Shown: positions 1 through 7,371, counted from the first letter of the stretch. The stretch: 36,518 bases of DNA from Clostridia bacterium (GCA_900767495.1 CAAFZH010000109.1:1-36518), one strand, 5' to 3'. The notes: generated by a model not told the origin, from the sequence alone. Program-made: numbers and translations.

Positions 1-12
1 AAAAATTAGGGG

Positions 13-55
13 AAAAAAAAAAAAAAACGGGGGGGGGCGGCGCTTTCCCGCCCCC
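13..55 (-). terminator. Rho-independent terminator of the yabB-rsmI-LRR-yfbR operon
   Basis: On the minus strand an 8-bp GC-only stem (arms 48-55 and 33-40) with a 7-nt loop is followed by a G-run and then a run of 15 U (plus-strand A-run 13-27). It lies just downstream of the yfbR stop codon and is the natural end of that operon. The homopolymer runs of G and A sit at the window edge, so exact run lengths could be affected by sequencing error. Confidence 0.75.
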
Positions 56-77
56 GCCCGCCTTTGAAAACTTTAAT

Positions 78-668
78 TTAGTTGCCTATCTCTTCTAATT
101 CGTCCAAAGACTTTTCAAAGGTGGGCAAAATATACTTGCAAAAATATTGTACGGCGGGGTCGTCTATCGCGAAAATATCCGCGCCGATACTCTCTTTGGC
201 TTTTATAAATTCACGATTGCCGACTTTTAATTCCTCAACGCACTTTATATACGCGCAGATACGGTCTGCGGCTTTCATCAGTTTATATTCCTCGCTTTTC
301 GTATCGCCCGAAACGAAAGTTTCGTACTTCGCCCTTAACTCCTCGGGCAGTTTCGATACGAGTTTTTGACAAGAAAGTGCCTCTAAACTTTTATACGCCG
401 TTTTGATATCGTCGTTGAAATACTTTATGGGCGTGGGCAAATCGCCGGTAACGACCTCGCTCGTTTCGTGATAGACGGCAAGGCACAGCGTTTTATATTC
501 GTCAACGCTGCCGCCGAATTTTTCGTTTTTGATAAGCGCGAGGGCGTGAGCGATAATCGCCACTTCCCAACTATGCTCCATTATATTTTCGTCCGAAGTG
601 CAACGCATAAGCGCCCACCGACGAATATATTTCATTCTTAAAAGGTATGCGTAAAAATCGTAATCCAT
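78..668 (-). CDS. yfbR: YfbR-type HD-domain 5'-deoxynucleotidase
   Basis: 196 residues, the usual length for YfbR, a metal-dependent HD phosphohydrolase that dephosphorylates deoxyribonucleoside 5'-monophosphates in the cytoplasm. Family motifs are visible in order: YIRRW near residue 14, ENIMEHSWEVA with His32, YHETSEVVTGDLPTPIKYF at 66-84, and KAADRICAYIK with Asp135. The second motif reads His67-Glu68 where E. coli YfbR has His-Asp, so one metal ligand is Glu instead of Asp; the surrounding family signature is otherwise intact. The start has an AAGG eight bases upstream and lies 3 bases after the stop of the preceding LRR gene, so the two are co-transcribed. A terminator follows. Dephosphorylation of dNMPs fits the presence of tmk in the neighbouring operon, but that link is inference. 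Confidence 0.88.
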   Translation of the reverse strand: MDYDFYAYLLRMKYIRRWALMRCTSDENIMEHSWEVAIIAHALALIKNEKFGGSVDEYKTLCLAVYHETSEVVTGDLPTPIKYFNDDIKTAYKSLEALSCQKLVSKLPEELRAKYETFVSGDTKSEEYKLMKAADRICAYIKCVEELKVGNREFIKAKESIGADIFAIDDPAVQYFCKYILPTFEKSLDELEEIGN

Positions 669-671
669 AAA

Positions 672-1229
672 TTACGCCTTTTTGACCCCGTCGGCAAGAT
701 TTTTATAGGTAAGCGAAGAGGAACAACCCCTGAACGCGTCCGTGCCTATTTGGGTAACGCAAGCCGCGTTTACGGTTTTTAACGAAGAACAGCCGTCGAA
801 CGCGTATGCGCCGATAACCTGACTTTCCTTATAAGCGCCGTTTTCGGTGGTGGCGTTGTAGCCGAAAGTAACAGAGCCTAAATTTTTGCAAGCCTTAAAC
901 GCGTAGTCGCCCACTTTTTGAATACTTGCGGGTATAATAACCTGCGAAATATTTTCGTCGGCGATAAAACCCGATTTGGCAACCGCGACTATCGGTTTTC
1001 CGTTATAAGTCGAAGGCAAAGTAAGTATCATAGGCAAAACGTCGCCCTTTTTGCGCGCTATTTCGTAACCGTCGCCGCTTTCGGTCAAAGTGAACTCGAA
1101 ATGAGTAGCGGCGGTAGGGTTACCGTCGGTCGCTTTGGGCATTTTGAGTTTGTTTTGGATTTTCGCGCACGAAACCGAGCAAAGCGCGACTATCGCGAGC
1201 GTTAATACGGCAATAATTCTCTTTTTCAT
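672..1229 (-). CDS. Small exported leucine-rich-repeat (BspA-type) protein
   Basis: 185 residues from the ATG at 1229, chosen over an upstream in-frame start because GGGAG lies directly before it. The N-terminus (MKKRIIAVLTLAIVALC) is a classical signal peptide; a Cys follows but the lipobox is weak (SVSC), so lipoprotein anchoring is only possible. The mature part carries LRR_5/BspA-type repeats, recognisable from IxxxAF(K/D/R)GC(S/K)SL units: one at DYAFKACKNLGSVTFG, one at AYAFDGCSSLKTVN and one at TDAFRGCSSSLTY. Such repeats form curved beta solenoids on surface proteins of gut bacteria; binding partner unknown. It lies between rsmI (about 57 bases away) and yfbR (3 bases), so it is part of a housekeeping operon, which is unusual for a surface protein. 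Function cannot be assigned beyond export and probable protein or ligand binding. Confidence 0.75.
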   Translation of the reverse strand: MKKRIIAVLTLAIVALCSVSCAKIQNKLKMPKATDGNPTAATHFEFTLTESGDGYEIARKKGDVLPMILTLPSTYNGKPIVAVAKSGFIADENISQVIIPASIQKVGDYAFKACKNLGSVTFGYNATTENGAYKESQVIGAYAFDGCSSLKTVNAACVTQIGTDAFRGCSSSLTYKNLADGVKKA

Positions 1230-1286
1230 AATCTTCTCCCGTGGAACTACCCACCGATACAATTATACAATCTTTTAAAGTCTTTG

Positions 1287-2093
1287 TCAACGATTGATAG
1301 TAAATTTATATATATCCGATTTTTTAAGTCCGCGTTCTTTCGCGACTTTTTTCACCGCGTCCATTTTGGAAAGACCGTCGGCGATATAAACCTCTATCTG
1401 CTCCTCTACCGAAAGCGAGTTTAAGGGATTTTCTTCCGCCGTGCCGCCCTCTACTATTATAACGTATTCGCCGCGCGGCGTTTCCTCGCCTATGCCGTCG
1501 GCAAGATTGAAAGTAAACGTTTTTTCGTGCAGTTTGGTAATTTCTTTAACCGCCGCCGCGCGGCGATCTCCCAAAAATTCGTATAAAGTCGCAATCGTAT
1601 TTTTAAGGTCGTGCGGCGCGCTGTAGAATATGAGCGTGGACGGCAAATTTTTATACGGTGCAAGCAATTTTTCGGCGTCTTTTTTCTTTTCGGGCAAAAA
1701 ACCTATAAAGGAAAATCTCGACGCGTCCATGCCCGAAAGTATGAGCGCGGGCGTAAAGGCCGTCGCCCCGGGTACGGCGGTAAATTCGATGCCTGCCGCT
1801 ATAAGTTCGCGCGTTAAAATATTGCCCGGGTCGGAAACGAGCGGCGTACCCGCGTCGGTGATGAGCGCGACCGACTGCCCCGACTTTAACAGGTCTATAA
1901 TTTTTGCGCTTTCCTCTTTTTCGTTAAACTTATGGTAGGCTATAAGGCGTTTTTTGATATTATACGCGTTTAAAAGTTTAAGCGAGGTGCGCGTATCTTC
2001 GCAGGCTATTACGTCAACCGAATTCAAAACCTCTATCGCGCGGAAGGATATATCCTTTAAATTGCCTATCGGCGTGGAAACGAAATACAACAT
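1287..2093 (-). CDS. rsmI: 16S rRNA (cytidine-1402-2'-O)-methyltransferase RsmI
   Basis: 268 residues from the ATG at 2093; an in-frame TTG directly before it would add one residue. RsmI (B. subtilis yabC) methylates the ribose of C1402 in 16S rRNA in the decoding centre, using SAM. The tetrapyrrole-methylase fold signature is clear: STPIGNLKDIS at the N-terminus, EDTRTS near residue 33, LITDAGTPLVSDPG near 80 and PGATAFTPAL near 108. The length matches the family. The ATG overlaps the TGA of yabB by one base, so translation is probably coupled; no strong Shine-Dalgarno is visible. The pairing with yabB is the conserved Firmicutes arrangement, although the small yazA gene usually found between them is absent here. 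Confidence 0.95.
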   Translation of the reverse strand: MLYFVSTPIGNLKDISFRAIEVLNSVDVIACEDTRTSLKLLNAYNIKKRLIAYHKFNEKEESAKIIDLLKSGQSVALITDAGTPLVSDPGNILTRELIAAGIEFTAVPGATAFTPALILSGMDASRFSFIGFLPEKKKDAEKLLAPYKNLPSTLIFYSAPHDLKNTIATLYEFLGDRRAAAVKEITKLHEKTFTFNLADGIGEETPRGEYVIIVEGGTAEENPLNSLSVEEQIEVYIADGLSKMDAVKKVAKERGLKKSDIYKFTINR

Positions 2094-2773
2094 CAATTTA
2101 TCAACAAAGGCTCGACTTTAAACTGTCGGTTTACGCCTTTTACTCCTTCAATTAAAAATAAGTACGGTTTTTTATCCGCTCCGCCCGCTATAAGCCTTAA
2201 TCGGCTCGGGTTAAGTTTTGCGTTTTGCATAAGCGAAAAAACTTCGGGTAATCGCTCTATGCGCTGACATGCGCAAAATCTTCCGCCGCGTTTCAAAAGT
2301 TTTTCCGCCGCGCTCACTATCTCCGCAAAAGTAATTTTTAATTCGTGCCTGGCAAGCGCGTCGCTCTCCTCGGGGTTGACAATGCCCGAATTTTCCTTTT
2401 TGTACGGCGGATTGCACAGTACCAAAGAAAACTCTCCGTTAAAAGCGGACGGGATTTCCTGCACGGGCGTGTTATACGGAAAAATCACGCTTTCAAGTCC
2501 GTTATACTTTACGGTTTTAACGAATAAGTCGTGCAAGCCTTTTTGCAACTCGAACGAACAGATTTTTTTTGTTTCCTTATGTAAAACGTAATAATTAAGC
2601 CCGACTATACCCGCGCCCGAACATAAATCGGCAACAATTTCGCCGTTTTTATAGTCCGCGAATTTAGAAAGCAAAACCGCGTCGCTCGTAAAGCGATACA
2701 ACTTTTTGCTTTGATAAATCATCATTCCGTCCGACAAAAGGTCGTCTAAAGTTTCGTCTTTTTCAAGTTCCAT
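2093..2773 (-). CDS. yabB: tRNA1(Val) (adenine37-N6)-methyltransferase-like protein (YabB/TrmN6 family)
   Basis: 226 residues. SAM-dependent N6-adenine methylase of the TrmN6/YabB family, expected to modify A37 in a tRNA. Visible features: DDLLSDGMMIYQ near the N-terminus as in the family, the SAM loop DLCSGAGIVGLN at 49-60, an acidic residue in SFELQ at 73-77, and the catalytic NPPY at 121-124 that marks N6-adenine or glutamine methylases. The first ATG has no good Shine-Dalgarno; an alternative at residue 17 would remove the conserved N-terminal motif, so I keep the longer form. It is first in its operon and couples directly into rsmI. I could not find a convincing sigma-A promoter upstream; the leader region holds a fragment of a dispersed palindromic repeat. 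Confidence 0.88.
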   Translation of the reverse strand: MELEKDETLDDLLSDGMMIYQSKKLYRFTSDAVLLSKFADYKNGEIVADLCSGAGIVGLNYYVLHKETKKICSFELQKGLHDLFVKTVKYNGLESVIFPYNTPVQEIPSAFNGEFSLVLCNPPYKKENSGIVNPEESDALARHELKITFAEIVSAAEKLLKRGGRFCACQRIERLPEVFSLMQNAKLNPSRLRLIAGGADKKPYLFLIEGVKGVNRQFKVEPLLIN

Positions 2774-2849
2774 AAATAATTAAAATTCGTTTATCATCGG
2801 ATTTATTACGAAAAACTTACATTTTCGCCGTCATTGTAAATTTCCACAA

Positions 2850-3052
2850 AGTATATACTTCTCACTTAAGTCGTGGGATATTTCGCTTGCGCTCAATATG
2901 ACGTATTTTTTTACACGTCATTCTGAACGAAGTGAAGAATCCCACGACACAAGTGAAGAGTATATGCGCCGAACTTAATCGGTGGGATATTTCGCTTGCG
3001 CTCAATATGACGTAAGAGAAAAAGTTATATTTCGCTTGCGCTCGCGATGACA
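2850..3052. repeat. Cluster of palindromic dispersed repeat, one full copy and two partial
   Basis: The stretch between yabB and the ferredoxin gene has no credible gene. It holds one complete about 97-bp imperfect palindrome (2916-3012) with termini CGTCATTCTGAACG and CTCAATATGACG, plus partial copies at about 2850-2903 and 3024-3052. The same family recurs at 12793, 33245, 33351, 36276, 36315 and 36429. The ends resemble a miniature inverted-repeat element with TA at the flanks. Short ORFs through it (VILSASEISH-like peptides) are spurious. Confidence 0.85.
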
Positions 3053-3102
3053 CGGTAATGCAGCCGCGCTTGCTACTCTTTTATTAAAATAGCGGCAACG
3101 AA

Positions 3103-3141
3103 CAAAAAAGAGCCGCCGCAATTACTTAATTGCGGCGGCTC
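3103..3141 (-). terminator. Rho-independent terminator of the ferredoxin gene
   Basis: On the minus strand a 15-bp perfect stem, arms 3127-3141 and 3110-3124, with a 2-nt AG loop is followed by six U. It starts about 10 bases after the ferredoxin stop codon, giving a very strong stop to this monocistronic unit. The stem is also capable of forming on the plus strand, but no U-run follows there. Confidence 0.93.
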
Positions 3142-3149
3142 CTTTAAGA

Positions 3150-3323
3150 TTATTCCGCTTCTACGGGAGCGCCTACCGGACAAGTTTCCGCGCAAGCGCC
3201 GCATCCGATACAAGTATCGGCGTCGATAACGTATTGCGTATCACCCTGCGAAATTGCCGCAACGGGACAGTTTTCTGCGCAAGCACCGCAAGAGATGCAA
3301 GCGTCGGTAATTTTGTATGCCAT
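3150..3323 (-). CDS. Small 2[4Fe-4S] bacterial ferredoxin
   Basis: 57 residues, beginning MAYKITDACISCGAC and ending GAPVEAE. Two complete CxxCxxCxxxCP cluster-binding motifs are present, CISCGACAENCP at 9-20 and CIGCGACAETCP at 38-49, so it is a clostridial-type ferredoxin carrying two [4Fe-4S] clusters and serving as a low-potential one-electron carrier in the cytoplasm. The length is typical. The start has a GGAGGT Shine-Dalgarno eight to nine bases upstream. It has its own promoter (3373-3401) and terminator (3103-3141), so it is transcribed independently although embedded in the conserved ricT-yabB block. Its presence supports an anaerobic, ferredoxin-dependent metabolism. The redox partners are not in this window. 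Confidence 0.96.
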   Translation of the reverse strand: MAYKITDACISCGACAENCPVAAISQGDTQYVIDADTCIGCGACAETCPVGAPVEAE

Positions 3324-3372
3324 AATAATCTACCTCCGTTTTTATTTCTCGGACGATTTCGTCGTCGCCCGT

Positions 3373-3401
3373 ATTATAACACTTTTTAATTCTTTTGTAA
3401 A
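3373..3401 (-). promoter_or_regulatory. Sigma-A promoter of the ferredoxin gene
   Basis: Minus strand: -35 TTTACA (3396-3401), 17-bp spacer, -10 TATAAT (3373-3378). The transcript would begin near 3366, giving a leader of about 43 nt with a small hairpin (GACGA/TCGTC) before the GGAGGT. Confidence 0.85.
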
Positions 3402-3439
3402 TTGATTTTACGCCGATTGCTATTTTTCGATATTTCTCG

Positions 3440-4312
3440 TTAATTTTCCAAATCGCGCATTTCTTTGGAATCGTCGTCTTTAATATCTTCCAACTTATTG
3501 GCTTTTTTAACCTTTATCTCGGCGAGAGCGTATTCCTTATAAGTAAAACCGCCGTCGCCCGTGGGCTTTTTGGTGGTAATTTTTAACGTTATCATATTAT
3601 TCGAAACGACTATCGCCTTGCCGTCGGGAGTATCGACCTCGCTGCCGATTTTAGGCATTTTTTTATAAGTTTCGCTGTAATATTCGTTTTCGTATTCCAG
3701 ACAGCACATAAGTCTGCCGCAAAGCCCGCTTATTTTAGCGGGATTAAGCGATAACCCCTGCGTTTTTGCCATTTTAATGGTAACTTTTCTGAAATCGGGC
3801 AAACAGGACGCGCAACAAACTTCTCTGCCGCACGGGGCGATACCGCCGAGAAGGCGAGTTTCGTCGCGAGTACCCACCTGGCGAAGTTCTATACGACTAT
3901 GGAACGCCGACGCGAGATCCTTTACCAGATCTCTGAAATCCACGCGGTTAGCCGCCGTAAAATAAAACACGAGTTTGCCGTTGTCAAAGGTGTATTCGGC
4001 GTCTATAATCTTCATTTTAACGCCCCTTGCGGCAACTTTTTCGTTGGCGGTTTTTATCGCCGCAACGGCTCGCTCCTCGTCCTTTTTGATTTTTTTAATA
4101 TCTTCGCTCGTGGCAAGCCTTATCACGGGCTTTAACGGCTGAACGACTTCGGAATCGGGTACTTCTTTGGTTTCGACCACCACCTTACCGTATTCCACGC
4201 CGCGCGCGGTTTCCACTATCATAATCGCGCCGCGCTTATATTCCTGACCTTTAGGGTCGAAATAATACGACTTTGCGGTACGTTTGAATTTTATTCCTAC
4301 AATTTTTGCCAT
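3440..4312 (-). CDS. ricT: PSP1-domain protein RicT (YaaT)
   Basis: 290 residues. RicT (B. subtilis YaaT) forms the RicA-RicF-RicT complex that carries Fe-S clusters, assists RNase Y-dependent mRNA maturation and affects Spo0A phosphorelay signalling. The PSP1 domain covers the middle and C-terminal part: an APCGREVCCASCLPDF segment and an LCGRLMCCLEYENEYY segment provide the conserved cysteines, and NPAKISGLCGR lies between. GGAG eight bases before the ATG supports the start, which overlaps the holB end by 16 bases. Position directly after holB is the conserved Firmicutes arrangement. The usual next gene, yabA, is missing and the ferredoxin unit occupies its place. Presence of RicT does not by itself show that the organism sporulates. 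Confidence 0.93.
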   Translation of the reverse strand: MAKIVGIKFKRTAKSYYFDPKGQEYKRGAIMIVETARGVEYGKVVVETKEVPDSEVVQPLKPVIRLATSEDIKKIKKDEERAVAAIKTANEKVAARGVKMKIIDAEYTFDNGKLVFYFTAANRVDFRDLVKDLASAFHSRIELRQVGTRDETRLLGGIAPCGREVCCASCLPDFRKVTIKMAKTQGLSLNPAKISGLCGRLMCCLEYENEYYSETYKKMPKIGSEVDTPDGKAIVVSNNMITLKITTKKPTGDGGFTYKEYALAEIKVKKANKLEDIKDDDSKEMRDLEN

Positions 4313-5229
4313 TTATGTTTCTCCTCTACTATGCACAGCAGTATTCCGTCTACCGTCATAGCCGAATTTGCGTTGAACGAAATCGCCTTTTCCTTTTGAG
4401 TCAAAGCCTCCTCTATCGCTACAAGCGCGCCCGTTTTAAAGCCGAGCCGCTCGCCCTCGCCGCTCGTCAAAAGCCGTAAAACCTCGGCTTTTAATGCGGT
4501 TATAAAATATTTCAGATCCTGTTTTTCGACTTTCGGCAGAAATTTTATAACGTCTTTCGACGAACGCATATTAGTCAGAACGTCCCTGCAAAGCGAAGAG
4601 GCGTTAGCCGCACCCTCGCCGTTATAAGCCTTTAAAGTTTCGCTCACGCCGCCGTCCGCCAGTCTTATAGCCTCGTCAAGGCGTTTTTCGTCGGGACATT
4701 CTTCTTTAAGCGCGGTTTTCAGCGCGGCAGCCGAAAGCGGAGGGATATCTATGCGTTTCACCCTCGATTTTACCGTAGGCAGCAGCGCGTAGTCCGCAGT
4801 CGCACCCATAAGTATGCACACGCCTTTGGGCGGTTCTTCGAGCGTTTTGAGTATTTTATTTTGCGCACTCGCGTTCATATTCTCCGCGCCCGTAAGCACG
4901 AACAATCTTATTTTGTTTTCCAGCGGTTTTATATACGCGTTGGAAACGAGGTCGTCCACGTCTGCGGTCAGTATTTTATCGCCTTCGAGCGGGTAAAAAG
5001 TACAGTCCGCATACGCGTTTTTTTCTATTAAACGACATGCGCGGCATCTTCCGTTTTCGTCGCCCTCGCACTGAATAACCTTTGCGAGTTCCACGAGATA
5101 ATTTTTAAGCGCGACCTTATCCGAACACACGACCAGATAAGCGTGCGAAATATTGCCGCTTTTTTTGTCGCCCGAGATTATTTTGTACGCGTTGGTACTT
5201 TTTATCAACGATTCGTAAAGGTTTGCCAT
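4297..5229 (-). CDS. holB: DNA polymerase III delta' subunit (clamp loader)
   Basis: 310 residues. Delta prime is the stator of the clamp loader that places the beta clamp on DNA. AAA+ features are visible: GNISHAYLVV near residue 25 where active homologues have a P-loop, here degenerate as expected for delta prime; VLTGAENMNASAQNKILKTLEEPP at the Walker B/sensor region; and a sensor-1-like PTVKSR. The zinc module is reduced: Cys54, Cys62 and Cys65 are present but one of the four cysteines seen in E. coli delta prime is missing. The ATG overlaps the tmk stop by one base (TAATG) and lacks a Shine-Dalgarno, so translation is probably coupled. The C-terminal collar domain is divergent. The tmk-holB-ricT order is strongly conserved in Firmicutes and supports the call. 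Confidence 0.9.
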   Translation of the reverse strand: MANLYESLIKSTNAYKIISGDKKSGNISHAYLVVCSDKVALKNYLVELAKVIQCEGDENGRCRACRLIEKNAYADCTFYPLEGDKILTADVDDLVSNAYIKPLENKIRLFVLTGAENMNASAQNKILKTLEEPPKGVCILMGATADYALLPTVKSRVKRIDIPPLSAAALKTALKEECPDEKRLDEAIRLADGGVSETLKAYNGEGAANASSLCRDVLTNMRSSKDVIKFLPKVEKQDLKYFITALKAEVLRLLTSGEGERLGFKTGALVAIEEALTQKEKAISFNANSAMTVDGILLCIVEEKHKWQKL

Positions 5230-5846
5230 TATATAACTTTTAAAATATCTTCAAAGACTTTTTCCGCGCTTTGGTCGGCGTTTATTTTTACGAAAGTATC
5301 GGGGAATTTTTCCGCCAGAGCAAGATACCCCTCGTAAACTTTTTCGTGAAATTCAAGTCCGCTCTGCTCTATGCGGTCGTCTTTATCCGCGCCGCCTTTG
5401 CGGGCGAAGGCGCACTTGGGGGGAATATCCAGAAACAGGGTTATGTCGGGCATGCAGTTTTCCGCCGCGTAAGAGTTTACCTTATACACGAAGTCGAAAC
5501 CCAGTCCGCGGGCATAAGCCTGATAGGCGAGCGACGAATGAATATATCTGTCGCAAACGACCGTCTTACACGAATTTAAAGCGGGCATTATAACCTGTTT
5601 TACGAGTTGCGCGCGCGAGGCGGCGTATAACAGCACCTCGGTTTCGTCGCACATTTCGTCGTTGTTTTTATCAAGAATAATGCCGCGGATTTTTTCCGAA
5701 ATCGACGTTCCGCCCGGCTCGCGCGTAAACAGACAGTCTTCGCCTGTTTTTGCAAAATATTCGCGCAAATACTGCAATTGCGTAGACTTGCCCGAGCCTT
5801 CGCAACCTTCGAGCGTTATAAATTTACCTTTTCTTTCAGTCGGCAT
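5229..5846 (-). CDS. tmk: Thymidylate kinase
   Basis: 205 residues, normal length. Tmk phosphorylates dTMP to dTDP with ATP, an essential step of dTTP synthesis. The P-loop is GCEGSGKST at 14-22, followed by TREPGGTSISEKIR at 41-54 that contacts dTMP, the DRY motif at 99-101 (CDRYIHSSLAYQAYARGLG), and a LID segment with RKGGADKDDRIEQ. The LID carries basic residues, which, with the P-loop sequence, is a general feature of the family. The start overlaps the end of the preceding membrane-protein gene by 11 bases; only a distant AAGGA is visible. Tmk leads the conserved tmk-holB-ricT block; the usual yaaQ/yaaR genes between tmk and holB are absent. Confidence 0.96.
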   Translation of the reverse strand: MPTERKGKFITLEGCEGSGKSTQLQYLREYFAKTGEDCLFTREPGGTSISEKIRGIILDKNNDEMCDETEVLLYAASRAQLVKQVIMPALNSCKTVVCDRYIHSSLAYQAYARGLGFDFVYKVNSYAAENCMPDITLFLDIPPKCAFARKGGADKDDRIEQSGLEFHEKVYEGYLALAEKFPDTFVKINADQSAEKVFEDILKVI

Positions 5847-6837
5847 AATTACTGTAATTCCTTATTACGTAGTCGAGCGTGGTAAGAGCCTCGAACTGCA
5901 AATCTTTATCGTCCTCGGTACAGTTAAGCACGCAAAAAGTAAGTCCGTCGGTAGTGGCGTTGTTTTTTTCGTCAACGAGCCACCAACTCTTTACCAATTC
6001 TTTTTTATTCGTCGCGCCGCTGCAAAGCACCGTCAGATCTATTCCGTAAGCGGTTTTAGTACGCTCGGTTACTTCGTTGTTGCCGTACTTTGTAGGCTTG
6101 TCCCAGTAACGGTATAAGTCAACGCCCTGATTTTTCGCTTTTTCAAGCGCGGCGGTTACGCGTAAATACGCCTGCCGAATACGCGATATCCGCTCTATCT
6201 CGTTCTTTACGCCCTCAACTCTCTTCTCGTCGGTGTTATAGGTCTTTTTATAATTCCGCGCGCTTTTTGCGCGTTGAGTTAAAAAGTAGGTTTCCACTTT
6301 CGACGCGTTTATTTCGCCGCTTACCGTTCCGTCCGACGTAAACCTTTTAACGTAGTTGCCCGCGCTTTCGACAAACGGGAGCAGATCGGCAACGTAGCCG
6401 CTTTCAAGCACGCGCTCGGCAGTTGTTACGGTCTTTTTGCCGCCCTCTTCGCCCTCGGGCGGGGTTTCTTCGGCGTTTAATTTGCCCGAATTCATAATCA
6501 TAACGTCGCCTTCCTTGGTGGTAAGACGAAGGTTAAGCATATAGAGCGCGTCGTAATTGCCCGTTTTGGTTACGTTATTGAGTTGCGCCTTTAAAACGTC
6601 GTAGGAAAGCGAACCGTCTTTCTTCATATCCGAAAGCATATCCGCATTCGTTTCCGTATCGAAATACACGTCGTCGAACACGACGAAATAGAACTGCTGT
6701 CCGTCCGTCGCGCGCGTCGCGCAGGTGGTAAAAGCGAGCGTCCATACGAAGATTGCCGCCACAGCAAACGCTATTATTTTTATCCAATCGTAAGAAAGGG
6801 TGTTTTTTAATCTTTTTCCCGTAATTTTTACGTCCAT
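5836..6837 (-). CDS. Unknown protein with one N-terminal membrane segment and a large outer domain
   Basis: 333 residues; I do not recognise the family. Residues 1-18 are basic, 19-38 form one hydrophobic helix (IKIIAFAVAAIFVWTLAFTT), and the remaining 295 residues are soluble and by the positive-inside rule should lie outside the cell. The soluble part has a region with alternating beta-like stretches (FYFVVFDDVYFDT, YMLNLRLTTKEGDVMIMNSG), an acidic proline-rich loop (ETPPEGEEGG), a helical basic section (DEKRVEGVKNEIERISRIRQAYLR) and a C-terminus with DLTVLCSG and LTFCVLNCTEDD. GGGAG lies directly upstream of the ATG. The gene overlaps tmk by 11 bases and follows greA by about 57 bases, so it is expressed with replication and transcription genes. 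The layout resembles a secreted-protein accessory or a substrate-binding-like domain, but no function is assigned. Confidence 0.7.
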   Translation of the reverse strand: MDVKITGKRLKNTLSYDWIKIIAFAVAAIFVWTLAFTTCATRATDGQQFYFVVFDDVYFDTETNADMLSDMKKDGSLSYDVLKAQLNNVTKTGNYDALYMLNLRLTTKEGDVMIMNSGKLNAEETPPEGEEGGKKTVTTAERVLESGYVADLLPFVESAGNYVKRFTSDGTVSGEINASKVETYFLTQRAKSARNYKKTYNTDEKRVEGVKNEIERISRIRQAYLRVTAALEKAKNQGVDLYRYWDKPTKYGNNEVTERTKTAYGIDLTVLCSGATNKKELVKSWWLVDEKNNATTDGLTFCVLNCTEDDKDLQFEALTTLDYVIRNYSNYAD

Positions 6838-6894
6838 CTTTTCTCCCGGATCCGGTATTTTAAAACGACCGAATTTGCGTTTGAAAAAAGGGCG

Positions 6895-7371
6895 TTACGC
6901 CCTCTTTATAGCAATTATTTTAATGGGATAGGAGCAAGACGGAGCAACTACCGTTACGGTTTCGCCCTCTCTGTGTCCTATAAGAGCCTTGCCGAGCGGC
7001 GATTCGTTGGAAATTTTGTTCTTGTAAACGTCCGCCTCGGTCGTTCCCACTAATTCGTACTCGGTTTCCTGCGGGTCGCCGTCCTCGTCGAATACGATTA
7101 CTTTCATTCCGACGGAAACCGTGCCCTGGTCGCCGCCCGTTTTGATAATTTCGGCAACTTTGAGTTTTGCCTCTATCTCTACTATTTCGCCCTCGATACG
7201 CGCCTGCTCGTTTTTAGCGGCGTCGTATTCGGCATTTTCGGACAAGTCGCCGAAATCTCTCGCAACTTTAATTCTTTCGGTTATCTCGGGGCGTTTTACG
7301 AATTTAAGTTCTTCGAGTCTTTTTTCAAGTTGTTGATAGCCCTCTTCGGTAAGTATTACCTTTTCGCTCAT
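6895..7371 (-). CDS. greA: Transcription elongation factor GreA
   Basis: 158 residues, canonical length. GreA inserts its N-terminal coiled coil into the RNA polymerase secondary channel and stimulates cleavage of backtracked RNA. The N-terminal antiparallel coiled coil spans about 1-75, with the conserved ARDFGDLSENAEYDAAKNEQ tip bearing the acidic residues; the C-terminal FKBP-like domain includes the conserved SPLGKALIGHREGE and a final CSYPIKIIAI strand. AGAGG seven bases before the ATG supports the start. It follows the large coiled-coil gene across an 86-bp gap that contains a strong hairpin (7399-7438), and precedes the unknown membrane protein and tmk. Confidence 0.97.
   Translation of the reverse strand: MSEKVILTEEGYQQLEKRLEELKFVKRPEITERIKVARDFGDLSENAEYDAAKNEQARIEGEIVEIEAKLKVAEIIKTGGDQGTVSVGMKVIVFDEDGDPQETEYELVGTTEADVYKNKISNESPLGKALIGHREGETVTVVAPSCSYPIKIIAIKRA

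Noticed and set aside
2850..3052. A CRISPR array made by the repeated CGTCATATTGAGCG units
   Set aside because: Units are about 100-bp palindromes with variable orientation and spacing, no regular 28-37-bp repeats with unique spacers, and no cas genes.
2862..3053. A 63-residue minus-strand reading frame with VILSASEISH-like peptide
   Set aside because: It is read through the dispersed palindromic repeat, has no ribosome binding site, and the same peptide patterns appear at every repeat copy; it is a repeat artefact.
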